Source of the DNA: Deltaproteobacteria bacterium
Lineage (GTDB): Bacteria; Desulfobacterota; Desulfobacteria; C00003060
DNA: 12,166 bases
NCBI GenBank assembly: GCA_030667105.1
Contig: DAOUWN010000027.1
Span: 1 to 12,166 of the forward strand
Reading direction: 5' to 3'
In this document: positions 1 through 7,842 of the stretch, one piece after another
How positions within the stretch are numbered: the stretch's first letter is position 1
How the letters are laid out: each line of letters opens with the position of its first letter
Program-made: the position numbers and the translations under genes
Notes under the pieces: model-generated
The model's database searches: none
Told to the model about the DNA's origin: nothing
Seen by the model: the letters and a program-made list of their open reading frames with translations, nothing else

Positions 1-944
1 TCACTTCCACCCCTTCCACGCACCCTGTTTCTTCCCTCTTCTTTTGCTTTGTACAGCAAGTTATCCGCCTCTCTTATCAAGGCTTCTGAGGAGCTTTCCT
101 TGTCAATGGATGGATCAAAGGAAGCCACGCCAAAACTCGCCGTGATGGCGATATCCTGGCCATCTGTGCTAAGAGTCATTTGGGCCAACAATTTTCTCAA
201 TCTTTCGGCAACAACCAAGGCCCCCTCAGAATCTGTCTCAGATAGGACAATGATGAATACTTCGCCGCCAAACCTTGCCATCCAATCAATTTCATGACGG
301 ATTGTTTTCTTGATGCAATCCACAACACTCCTTAAGGCTGAATCGCCTGCCAGATGTCCAAAAGAATCGTTGATGCTTTTGAAGTGATCGATATCGCACA
401 TAATCAGGGACAGAGGATGCCCGTACCTTTTGGCCCTGGTCACTTCCTCAGGGAGACGGGTTGTCATGTAGCTGCGGTTGAAAGCTCCTGTAAGGGGATC
501 TGTAATGGATAGAATTTTGATATCTTCGTTGGCCTTTTTCAGAGACCTCTCAAGGTTCAGAATCCGTTTGCCGGTGTTTAGCCGAGCCATGAGTTCAGCG
601 GGATGAAAGGGCTTGGTCAGATAATCGTCCGCTCCTGCATCCAGGGCGGTGATGATGTCGTCCCTGGAATCCCTGGCCGTCAGAAACACTATGTAGACGT
701 ATCCTTGGCAAAGATGATTTCTGATAGCGCGACATAGTCCAATGCCATCCATTTCCGGCATCATCCAGTCGGTCAAAACCATCGGAAAAAACGTTTTACG
801 AAAGACATCCAAGGCCTCTTGTCCGTTTTGGGCGGTTACCACTTCGTGGCCGGTCTTCCTAAGGCTTTTTTCCAAGAGGCTCCGCGAGACTGGGTTGTCT
901 TCGGCTATCAATATAGGGAAGTCATCTTCTGATTGTCCGGTCAT
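1..944 (-). CDS. PleD-like response regulator with GGDEF domain (3' end cut by window)
   Basis: Two-domain response regulator read on the minus strand and still open at base 1, so only the extreme C-terminus is missing. Residues ~10-125 form a CheY-type receiver with acidic E15/D16, phosphoacceptor D59 (in TDWMMPEMDG), T89 and K111. Residues ~145-310 form a GGDEF domain with ITDPLTG, the metal-binding region CDIDHFK (D184) and a terminal LLYKAKEEGRNRV. Active GGDEF proteins make cyclic di-GMP from two GTP. Here the signature is GGEVF: E228 is kept but the next Glu is V229, and the RxxD inhibitory site reads HEID (H217...D220). Activity is therefore uncertain. The ATG at 942-944 is the start that opens directly into the receiver; its ribosome site is weak. 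It lies 67 bp after the hybrid kinase gene with no terminator between, so it is the probable phosphorelay target of that kinase. Confidence 0.9.
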   Translation of the reverse strand, partial: MTGQSEDDFPILIAEDNPVSRSLLEKSLRKTGHEVVTAQNGQEALDVFRKTFFPMVLTDWMMPEMDGIGLCRAIRNHLCQGYVYIVFLTARDSRDDIITALDAGADDYLTKPFHPAELMARLNTGKRILNLERSLKKANEDIKILSITDPLTGAFNRSYMTTRLPEEVTRAKRYGHPLSLIMCDIDHFKSINDSFGHLAGDSALRSVVDCIKKTIRHEIDWMARFGGEVFIIVLSETDSEGALVVAERLRKLLAQMTLSTDGQDIAITASFGVASFDPSIDKESSSEALIREADNLLYKAKEEGRNRVRGRGGS

Positions 945-1011
945 ATTGGCATACGTTCCAGTGAGTTGAGTCCGTCCTTTGGCCTTCGTCCTCGTTGGTC
1001 CGGTTTCGGAA

Positions 1012-3516
1012 TTAGCCTGTTCCATTGCCAAGCGAACCAGCCTGATTTTCCTTAAGCGCTTTGTCAATCATAGCGAGTTTCTGTCTTATTGAGCTGGCAT
1101 CTCCCAGGGTTCCTTCCAGAACACGTTGTCGGGCATTCATCTCGATTCTTTTGGCGAGTCTATACGTATCTTCGAAACCAAGGCTTCCAGCTGCGCCTTT
1201 TATGGAGTGGGCTGCCTCAAGTACCTCCTCTGTGGCCCCAGCGGAAAGAGCTTTCTCCAATTTGGCCAAATCAGAGGCCGTTGCCTCCAGAAAGATTTCG
1301 GCCAGTTCAAGAAATTCCTTTTCCTCCAAATCGAGATGTCTTGCCAATTCACTCAAGTTCACGACAAACTCCTTTGGGAATACCCATTTGCTTGCAATTT
1401 CAAAGACTTTCTCTCTCTTGATCGGTTTTGACATGTAATCGTCCATGCCGGCCTCAAGGCATTGTTTGCGGTGCTCGTTCATAGCATGAGCGGTCATAGC
1501 AACGATCGGAACCCTAGCAATTGACGATTGGCGATTGGCGATTGGCGATTGTGGGCGCGGTTCACCCGTTCCAAGTTCTGAGTTTAGAGTCTCAAGTCTC
1601 CTGATCTCTTTTGTTGCTTGCAACCCGTCCATCTCTGGCATCTGGAGGTCCATGAATATCAAGTCGAATCGACCAGCTTCCGTGGTGTACATTTCAACGG
1701 CTTCTCGCCCGTTGTTGGCGAGTTCCACTTGGTATCCTGCCTTAGTCAACATTATCTTTGCCAGGTTCCGGTTGACCTGGTTGTCATCAACAAGCAGAAT
1801 ACGAACCGAATGCTTGGCCTCTTCAAGCATGGAATGTCGAGTTACAATTGAATCGCGTTTTGTCGCTGCCACGTCGTTTGTATCTTCCTTAAGAAGGGTT
1901 TCCATCATGTCCAAGATTTTCTGCCGTTGAACAGGCTTGGGTAAGAATCCGTCAAAGCCGGTTTCCAGGCATCTCTTTGCATCACGCTCTATTGAGGCAG
2001 AAATGGCAAGCAAAGGGATATGGGAGACCTGTGACTGTAGATCTCGAATTTGTCTTCCTATGTCATAGCCGCTTGTTGTGGGCATTTGAATGCTTATTAC
2101 GCAAAGGTCAAAAGGATCGCCGGAAACCGAAGCGTTTTTCATGGTTGGCACGGCCTCTTCGCCCCTTGAGAGTGCAACAACGCGCATGCCGACGGATTCT
2201 GCAATGTGCGCTAAGATATCCAGGTTGTTTCTGTTGTCGTCAACAATGAGGACCTTCTTGCCGGCCAGCGATACGCGGGAGAGGCTTTTGGGCCTCTTCT
2301 TTTTGGCTTTTCTCAACCAGGCCGTGAAGTGAAAGGTGCTCCCGGGGCCACCGATTTCGGATTTGCGGCTCACGCCTTGAAAACAGCACGGATTTCGGAT
2401 TTCGGAATTTCCATTAGATCCGCAATCCGCAATCCGGAATCCGGAATCCGCAGGGCTCACCACCCAGATCTCTCCGTTCATAAGCCTTGCGAGTTGGCTG
2501 CAGATGGACAAGCCCAGACCTGTTCCACCATATGTTCTCGTCATTGAACCGTCGCTCTGGGTGAAGGCTTCAAAGATCGTTTCCAACTTGTCCTGCTGGA
2601 TGCCTATGCCCGTGTCCCTGACACTCATATGGAGTTTTATCCGGTCCTCCTGTTTTTCTTCAACGTCAAGGCAAAGCTCTATCTCCCCTTGCTCGGTGAA
2701 CTTGGCCGCGTTTCCCACCAGGTTTAACATGACCTGTCGAAGCCGATGCGGATCTCCAGTGACGTAGGCAGGAACTTCGTCGCCAATGCGGCAGAGTAGC
2801 TCAACAGACTTGTCTGCAAGCTTCGGGTGAATCAATTGGCAGACGTCGAAAGCAGTCACTTCCGGGTCAAAGTCGATGGATTCAAGTTCCAATTGGCCTG
2901 CCTCTATCTTGGAGAAGTCGAGTGTATCGTTGATCAAAACGAGCAGGGAATCACTGCTATGTTTTATGATTCTTGCGTACTCAGCCTGTTCTTCATTCAG
3001 GCCTGAATCGACCAAGATATCAGTAAAACCGACGACTGCGTTCATGGGAGTACGAATCTCGTGGCTCATGTTGGCCAGAAATTCGCTCTTGGCCGTGCTT
3101 GCTATTTTTGCTTGCTCAGCCATCTTATTGGCTCTTATTATGGCTTCCTGGAGTTGCTTGTTTGTGGTTTCCAGTTCCTGCCTGGCCGCTTCGACGGCTT
3201 TGTGCGCTTTGTCCATGTCCTCCATCATATTGATGGCTGATATTTGCATACCCTCAAGCCGTTCTCTTTCCGTGCCAAGCTCCTGTTCGCGCTCCGCAGC
3301 CTCCCCGAGTTTTTCGGCTAATTTGTCCCTCAACTCCTTTTCAGCAAATGCCTTTTCTTCGAGCCGCCTCAGAACTTCCTCGGTTTTCGCCAATTGTTGC
3401 ACAACAAGCTCAGCCGTGATGTCCGACGCCCGCCGTGCGACCCGAACCTCCTGTCTCAACAGGGCGTTTTCTTCCAGGAGTTCGGTCGTTGATTCCTTTG
3501 CTACGTTTGTATTCAT
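1012..3516 (-). CDS. Soluble hybrid histidine kinase (HisKA-HATPase-REC-REC-Hpt)
   Basis: An 834-residue multistep phosphorelay kinase. Domain order: coiled coil ~10-140; HisKA with phospho-His H152 (SHEIRTP); HATPase_c with N box ([10 protein letters not shown]269), DTGIG at 301-305 and GGTGLGLSI at 330-338; receiver 1 ~420-543 with D426/D427 and K527 but Ser at 475 where the phosphoacceptor Asp belongs; receiver 2 ~571-712 with D577/D578, D623 ([11 protein letters not shown]) and K697; Hpt ~720-820 with H770 ([11 protein letters not shown]). There is no membrane segment and no PAS, GAF or Cache sensor, so input must come from a partner through the coiled coil. Two repeat-derived insertions are carried in frame (residues ~356-388 and ~643-667). 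The start is the first in-frame ATG after a stop; its ribosome site (AGGA ~15 nt away) is poor. It lies between the hydrogenase and a receiver-GGDEF protein, its likely partners. Confidence 0.93.
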   Translation of the reverse strand: MNTNVAKESTTELLEENALLRQEVRVARRASDITAELVVQQLAKTEEVLRRLEEKAFAEKELRDKLAEKLGEAAEREQELGTERERLEGMQISAINMMEDMDKAHKAVEAARQELETTNKQLQEAIIRANKMAEQAKIASTAKSEFLANMSHEIRTPMNAVVGFTDILVDSGLNEEQAEYARIIKHSSDSLLVLINDTLDFSKIEAGQLELESIDFDPEVTAFDVCQLIHPKLADKSVELLCRIGDEVPAYVTGDPHRLRQVMLNLVGNAAKFTEQGEIELCLDVEEKQEDRIKLHMSVRDTGIGIQQDKLETIFEAFTQSDGSMTRTYGGTGLGLSICSQLARLMNGEIWVVSPADSGFRIADCGSNGNSEIRNPCCFQGVSRKSEIGGPGSTFHFTAWLRKAKKKRPKSLSRVSLAGKKVLIVDDNRNNLDILAHIAESVGMRVVALSRGEEAVPTMKNASVSGDPFDLCVISIQMPTTSGYDIGRQIRDLQSQVSHIPLLAISASIERDAKRCLETGFDGFLPKPVQRQKILDMMETLLKEDTNDVAATKRDSIVTRHSMLEEAKHSVRILLVDDNQVNRNLAKIMLTKAGYQVELANNGREAVEMYTTEAGRFDLIFMDLQMPEMDGLQATKEIRRLETLNSELGTGEPRPQSPIANRQSSIARVPIVAMTAHAMNEHRKQCLEAGMDDYMSKPIKREKVFEIASKWVFPKEFVVNLSELARHLDLEEKEFLELAEIFLEATASDLAKLEKALSAGATEEVLEAAHSIKGAAGSLGFEDTYRLAKRIEMNARQRVLEGTLGDASSIRQKLAMIDKALKENQAGSLGNGTG
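1516..1590. repeat. Heptamer-repeat insertion inside receiver 2
   Basis: About 75 bp of low-complexity sequence holding nearly four tandem copies of the 7-mer gattggc (about 1525-1550). It is read in frame by the kinase gene as residues ~643-667. It falls between the third helix and the fourth strand (VPIVAMTA) of an otherwise normal receiver, where ordinary receivers have a short loop. The sequence shows the repeat directly; that it is a later insertion is inferred from the domain alignment. Confidence 0.75.
2353..2451. repeat. Heptamer-repeat insertion inside HATPase domain
   Basis: About 99 bp built from 7-bp units. There are five tandem atccgc/ga copies at 2418-2452 and shorter gatttcg-type runs at about 2353-2410. 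It is read in frame as residues ~356-388 of the hybrid kinase. It splits the usual hairpin near the end of the ATPase domain between WVVSP and [10 protein letters not shown]. The length is a multiple of three, so the domain continues correctly on both sides. Confidence 0.75.
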
Positions 3517-3568
3517 CGGTTCTGCTTATGGTTCCTAACTTGATGGTGTGGCAATTTGCCTTTTCTAA

Positions 3569-3609
3569 GCGGCAAAGCCGCGCCGCATAAGATCGCGAAG
3601 CGATCTTAT
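3569..3609 (-). other. Two adjacent hairpins at the hydrogenase/kinase gene junction
   Basis: The first hairpin (3587-3609) has a perfect 10-bp stem, ataagatcgc against gcgatcttat, with a 3-nt loop. It contains the stop codon of the hydrogenase large subunit. The second (3569-3581) has a 5-bp GC stem, gcggc/gccgc, with a 3-nt loop. No T-run follows on the minus strand, so these are not a clean intrinsic terminator. They may be an mRNA-processing or stability element that sets different levels of hydrogenase and kinase, or a member of a dispersed palindromic repeat family. Confidence 0.6.
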
Positions 3610-5138
3610 AATTTGTAACGCGCCATGTTACGCCCTCCCCTGATGGTGTGGACAGTGCAAACGAGACAGGCATCGAATGATCTCACCACATGTCCCAGTT
3701 CAACGGGATTGGATAGATCCTTGATTCTCGTGCCAATGAGGGCTTCTTCCCAGGGGCCTCTTATTTCGTTGGAATCACGAGGTGATGCATGCCAGGCCGT
3801 AGGAGTAATAATCTGATAGTGCTCGATTCGTCCGTTAGCTATCATCACCCAATGTCCGAGCGCTCCGCGAGTTGCCTGGGTCAGCCCGAAACCGTGGCCA
3901 TCGGTGATTATGTCCGGGGATGCATAGAAATGCTCGACGCCCGCCAGTTCCGACAGCCAGACTTCCATGGCCGGTATGGTTTGGGCAGGCCTGACAAGAC
4001 GGGCAAGCTCCCGGGCAAAGACACTTGGACCGTCCCTGCCCACCAAATCTGCAAAAAGCGGATGCTCGGCGATAATCATTTCAGCCAGCGGACCTGTTTC
4101 GGCCGGAAAACCATCGTAGCGTGGCGCTTTGGCCCAGGAGTATTTCTTGCTTTCCTGTCCGCTGGCATAGGGGCGCGTTTCTCCGTCAAAGGGATGCTTG
4201 CCGCCATCATAATCCTCAAACCACGAATGGGCCACGTGTTCGGTTACCCTCTCCTGCTCAAAGGGGATTACCTCCGTGCCCTTGGCGAATCCCGCGGGAA
4301 CAAGACAACCACCTTCTCTTGGACCGCATATTTCCGTGTGCTTTGGCAGTGGAAGTGATCCATAGCTAATGAAATTGCCATGTCCTTGTCCGATCTTGTC
4401 AAGACCGATTTCCCGGGCAAAGCGGATGTAGAAACCGAGGTCACCCTCTCGGTGCGAGTCCTTTTCTTCAAGCCACATATCCAGATCTGAGCAGCTCTTG
4501 ACTTCCAACCAACGTTCCAGGCTACAGCCGAGGACTTGTTTCTCGTACCAATTTCGATAACGCCTGAGGAAGTGCCGGCATTGCAGAAGGTCGCCAGTGC
4601 TCGGCATGGACGCGATGCCTCCCGGAACCATGTACGAAGAGTGCGGCCACTGTCCCCCGAGAATTGCGATGATCTCAATGACTTTTTTTGTCTCTTTTAT
4701 GACCTCAATGACTGTCTCACCTTTGAATGGCTCATATCGGCGCACGGCCTCGCGAAAAAGAGAGCATTCTTTGTAAGCAGGATTAGCAAAGTCCGCGGCA
4801 AACATCAGAAGACCGTGGCGTATGTCGCTTTGAAGGGTTTCAGTCATGAGGGCCAGATTCCGGACCTTCACAGCGCCTGGAGGAGCCTCAGCGCCCGAGA
4901 TCATATCAAGAGCCAGGGCAGCGGCCGTCAGGTGGGCTGTGCCGCAAATGCCGCAGACGCGGGGCGTAATTACCAGTCCGTCCAGAGGGCCTCGCCCGAC
5001 AAGAGTATTCTCGAATCCGCGAAACATGGTCCCTGAACTCCATGCGTCTGAGACGATGCCACCGTCAATTTCCACGCGAATCTCCAGGTCGCCCTCAACG
5101 CGGTTCAACGGAACGCTCATTTTTATTTTTTCTGACAT
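3606..5138 (-). CDS. [NiFe] hydrogenase large subunit, group-2-like
   Basis: A 510-residue catalytic subunit carrying the Ni-Fe(CN)2CO site that splits or makes H2. The N-terminal nickel motif is RVCGICGTAH (C62, C65, H69) and the C-terminal one is DACLVCTVH (D489, C491, C494, H497); all four Cys ligands are present. E15 in the RVEG motif and R424 in TRGALGHW match conserved active-site surroundings. GGQWPHSSYMVPGG (161-174) resembles cytoplasmic group 2 (HupL-type) enzymes. A 13-residue tail follows H497, like the peptide removed by a maturation protease; classical H2-sensor subunits (HoxC/HupV) lack it. The gene starts 18 nt after the small subunit with a weak GGGGACAAG ribosome site, suggesting translational linkage. 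No hyp or protease genes are in the window, so maturation must be supplied elsewhere. A sensory role is inferred from the neighbours. Confidence 0.93.
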   Translation of the reverse strand: MSEKIKMSVPLNRVEGDLEIRVEIDGGIVSDAWSSGTMFRGFENTLVGRGPLDGLVITPRVCGICGTAHLTAAALALDMISGAEAPPGAVKVRNLALMTETLQSDIRHGLLMFAADFANPAYKECSLFREAVRRYEPFKGETVIEVIKETKKVIEIIAILGGQWPHSSYMVPGGIASMPSTGDLLQCRHFLRRYRNWYEKQVLGCSLERWLEVKSCSDLDMWLEEKDSHREGDLGFYIRFAREIGLDKIGQGHGNFISYGSLPLPKHTEICGPREGGCLVPAGFAKGTEVIPFEQERVTEHVAHSWFEDYDGGKHPFDGETRPYASGQESKKYSWAKAPRYDGFPAETGPLAEMIIAEHPLFADLVGRDGPSVFARELARLVRPAQTIPAMEVWLSELAGVEHFYASPDIITDGHGFGLTQATRGALGHWVMIANGRIEHYQIITPTAWHASPRDSNEIRGPWEEALIGTRIKDLSNPVELGHVVRSFDACLVCTVHTIRGGRNMARYKL

Positions 5139-5156
5139 CTCTTGTCCCCTAGTTCC

Positions 5157-6095
5157 CTATATCTTTGTTTTTCTTTCTTTCAACCTTTTCGGAGCTGCGG
5201 CTGCGGCCATACCCTTGTAAGCCAGATAGTGGGCCCGGTCCACACCGTCCGGCAGTTGCAGGGGAATCCCCTCGATGTTTTGCGTTTCATAAAACGGATA
5301 GGATTGAGGAAAGTCGGGCCTGGTGCACCCAAAGCAAGGCACGCCGACTCTCGTTTTGGAGCTGCGTTGGTTCCAGAGTATCTTGTTGCATGGGCCGTAA
5401 GCCAGGGGGCCGTGGCAACCCATGTGAAAGAAGAGGCACCCTACTTCCCCGAAATCGTGCTCTTCTACCCGGTATTCGTGATACTCGTTGCGAGTGCAGC
5501 CTTGGTGGACCAGCATACCGTACCACTCCAACGGCGCGTTGAATTGACTGAGGGGGACGGGATAACCAGAGATGAGCGCGGTCAAGATCCCGGCCACAAC
5601 GTCACAATGGCATGGGCATCCGGGCAGGTTTATTACCGGGAGCCCGCCTTGTGTCGTAAAGGACTCTCCAAGAAATCCACCTTTGTCCCACTTGTGGTAC
5701 TGGGTCCCTGTGGCTTCTACCTCTCCGTCCGCGCCGATGCCTCCGAAGCTTGCACATGTGCCTACGGCAACAACAAACCTGGCCCGCTTCGCCAGCCCGG
5801 CAACAAGGTCTTTCTTGGGTTTGCCTCTAACCGTGTCGTACATGCCTGTGCCACCGGGTCCACGGATAATGGCGCCCTCTATACAAAGGATGTCCAACTG
5901 TTGGTGGCCGGAAAGCATCCTTTCGGTCAGTTTCTGATGTTCAGACGGACTGCCGTTTGAGAGCGACGGATGCCAGAGTACCTCAATGTCGAGGAGCCTG
6001 AGAAGCTCAATAAGGTCCGGCGACTCCAGACCAAGCAGTGACATGCTGTCTACTCCGCATCCTCCGCATTGCAACCAGTAAAGCGTTGTGGACAT
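5157..6095 (-). CDS. [NiFe] hydrogenase small subunit, cytoplasmic, group-2-like
   Basis: A 312-residue iron-sulfur electron-transfer subunit that pairs with the downstream large subunit. Proximal [4Fe-4S] ligands are C10, C13, C114 and C160. The distal cluster is H197, C200, C220 and C227. The medial cluster has C236, C254 and C257, as for a [3Fe-4S] centre. The protein begins almost directly at the first cluster motif (LYWLQCGGCG): there is no Tat signal (no RRxFxK) and no C-terminal membrane anchor, so it should be cytoplasmic. The N-terminal motif, WHPSL and KGGFLGESF resemble group 2 HupS-type subunits rather than periplasmic group 1. A strong AAGGAGG lies 5 nt before the ATG. It follows the Cache-PAS gene by 16 nt. 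The Ala-rich, Lys-rich C-terminus (from about residue 296) looks disordered and might contact partners. Confidence 0.93.
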   Translation of the reverse strand: MSTTLYWLQCGGCGVDSMSLLGLESPDLIELLRLLDIEVLWHPSLSNGSPSEHQKLTERMLSGHQQLDILCIEGAIIRGPGGTGMYDTVRGKPKKDLVAGLAKRARFVVAVGTCASFGGIGADGEVEATGTQYHKWDKGGFLGESFTTQGGLPVINLPGCPCHCDVVAGILTALISGYPVPLSQFNAPLEWYGMLVHQGCTRNEYHEYRVEEHDFGEVGCLFFHMGCHGPLAYGPCNKILWNQRSSKTRVGVPCFGCTRPDFPQSYPFYETQNIEGIPLQLPDGVDRAHYLAYKGMAAAAAPKRLKERKTKI

Positions 6096-6111
6096 GTTTT
6101 CCTCCTTGGGA

Positions 6112-7842
6112 TCAGGCTTGAGTGTGCGTGCTTCCGGAGAGGAGATTCGCCACCCGTTGTGGTGCCTCGTATTTGGGTTCTTCTTGGAGAGTGCTCAACA
6201 GATCGTTTACTTCTTGCTTCAGTTCCACCATGCGTTTTTCCCTGGCTACGGAGTCAGAGAGCAGGACCTCAAGGCGCCGTTTTGCCTCAGAGACCTCGGC
6301 AAGCGCCTTCTCCGACTTGTCTCTTTCAGACTCAGCGTTCTTCAGGGCCATCCGTGAGGCTTCCCTGGCTAGCGACAACTCCTTTACATGCACGTTGAGA
6401 CGTTCTTCAGCGCGCTTTTCTTCGGTGATATCAGTTGCAACCCCTTCGATGTAGCCGTCTTCCGGATAGACCCGGCCCGTGTAGCGGGCCCAGAAGACAG
6501 AGCCGTCTTTTCGCGTGAAACGTGCCTCGAAATTGTTGACCTTCCCGGTTGCCTTGAGAATGGCCAGCATCCGTTCACGGGTTCCAGGGTCCGCGTAATG
6601 TTCTGATGTGACATACTCGGCCACAAATTCCTTGCTGGAGTCATAGCCAAACATCCTGGCGATGCGATCATTGCCTTCCAAGACCTTGCCGTCCTTGATC
6701 CTCGTTCGAAACAATCCCACCTGGGCATTATTGAAAAGATTCCTGTAGTTTTTCTCGCTTCTCAGCAAAGCCTCCTGGGTGCGTTTCTGATCTGAGATGT
6801 CCATGAAGCAATCGATGATGTGTTCTCGACCGTCCAGCGTGACGGGAATCGCAGTCTTAAGAATCGGCAAGGCATCTCCCTTTGCTGTAAGCAGAACTCT
6901 TTCTGACTTGTCCAGAGTTTCTCCGAGATCGGTGACGGGGCATTGTCCGACCTCTGCGGGGCATATGTGCTGGTGACAGACCCGGCCAACAATCTGTTCT
7001 TTGGGGGCCCCTACCATCTGTGCTCCGACACGGTTTACATCAACGATCACATGTTGTTCGATATCGATAACCGCGACTCCCATTGGCACTGATTCTAATA
7101 TGGTCTTTAGACGCTCTTCGCTTTCCCTCAGTTCCTTTTCCGCTTTCTTGCGCTTTGAGTCGATCTGCAAACTGCGCCAGACGAGGTGTATTGACAAGAG
7201 CGCTATGATTGCCAGGATCGCAAAGGATACCAGTGTCAGTTTTCGGGTAATCGATGCGATCTCGGTCCGAACATCTTCAAGATAGATGCCCGTGCCAATG
7301 ATCCAGCCCCATGGTTCATATTTTTTTACGTATGACAGCTTAGGCACAATTCGGTCAGGGTCGTCTTTCCATTGCCACATGTAGTCAACGTATCCAGCCC
7401 CTGTGTCTCTGACAGCATTGACAAAGGCCACAAAAAGATGCTTGCCGTTGGGGTCGGAAAAATCCATCAAGTCCTTGCCATCAAGGTCCGGGCGATAAGG
7501 ATGCATGATCATGCGGGGATACATGTCGTTGATCCAAAAATAGTCTTTCATGTCAGGGCCGTATCTTATGTTTCGAATAAGCTCTGTGGCTCGTACCTGT
7601 GCCTCTTCGCGCGTCAAACGACCCGCTTTTTGCTCAGATTCACAAATGGAGAATGAACTCCACGCCGCTTCGGTCAACTGCCGGATCATCTCGCGTTTTC
7701 GCTCCATGATACTTTTTTCCAGGGTTGGCAGGACAATCAAGAAGATGGCGGAGATGAACAAGACAATGCTCAACATGGATGGCAAAATGATCCGCATTAG
7801 GAGTATTTTCCGCGGACTCCTCCCGCGCCGCCTATAGGTCAT
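6112..7842 (-). CDS. Membrane Cache-PAS-PAS-coiled-coil sensor without kinase domain
   Basis: A 576-residue sensor from the chosen start. Membrane segment 1 ~13-40; extracytoplasmic single Cache domain ~41-202 with DYFWIND, MIMHP, PKLSYVK and GTGIYLED, typical of the sCache_2 family that binds small molecules such as organic acids; membrane segment 2 ~203-222; PAS 1 ~242-352 with a Cys motif (C289, C294, C301 in CHQHICPAEVGQCP); PAS 2 ~362-472 ending in ITEEK; coiled coil ~473-547; short tail. There is no HisKA, HATPase, GGDEF or methyl-accepting domain. It may signal by protein contact, possibly to the soluble hybrid kinase or the hydrogenase encoded downstream. The ATG at 7840-7842 is chosen because AGGAGG sits 6 nt upstream and the gene then overlaps the HTH gene by 11 bp. 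The reading frame continues upstream to 8001 without a comparable ribosome site. Confidence 0.88.
   Translation of the reverse strand: MTYRRRGRSPRKILLMRIILPSMLSIVLFISAIFLIVLPTLEKSIMERKREMIRQLTEAAWSSFSICESEQKAGRLTREEAQVRATELIRNIRYGPDMKDYFWINDMYPRMIMHPYRPDLDGKDLMDFSDPNGKHLFVAFVNAVRDTGAGYVDYMWQWKDDPDRIVPKLSYVKKYEPWGWIIGTGIYLEDVRTEIASITRKLTLVSFAILAIIALLSIHLVWRSLQIDSKRKKAEKELRESEERLKTILESVPMGVAVIDIEQHVIVDVNRVGAQMVGAPKEQIVGRVCHQHICPAEVGQCPVTDLGETLDKSERVLLTAKGDALPILKTAIPVTLDGREHIIDCFMDISDQKRTQEALLRSEKNYRNLFNNAQVGLFRTRIKDGKVLEGNDRIARMFGYDSSKEFVAEYVTSEHYADPGTRERMLAILKATGKVNNFEARFTRKDGSVFWARYTGRVYPEDGYIEGVATDITEEKRAEERLNVHVKELSLAREASRMALKNAESERDKSEKALAEVSEAKRRLEVLLSDSVAREKRMVELKQEVNDLLSTLQEEPKYEAPQRVANLLSGSTHTQA

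Noticed and set aside
2876..3538. Plus-strand frame of 220 codons opposite the kinase coiled coil
   Set aside because: Its Ser/Ala-rich composition is the antisense image of a Glu/Ala/Lys-rich coiled coil; no ribosome site or domain.
3541..3651. 11-bp direct repeat tgatggtgtgg at 3541-3551 and 3641-3651, exactly 100 bp apart
   Set aside because: One copy is coding sequence for the hydrogenase C-terminus and flanking similarity is weak, so coincidence or a very old duplication cannot be separated.
3789..5960. Long plus-strand open frames opposite the hydrogenase genes (3789-4358, 4536-5036, 5142-5960)
   Set aside because: They lie antisense to strongly conserved subunits, show no recognisable domains, and are the normal shadow of a GC-moderate coding strand.
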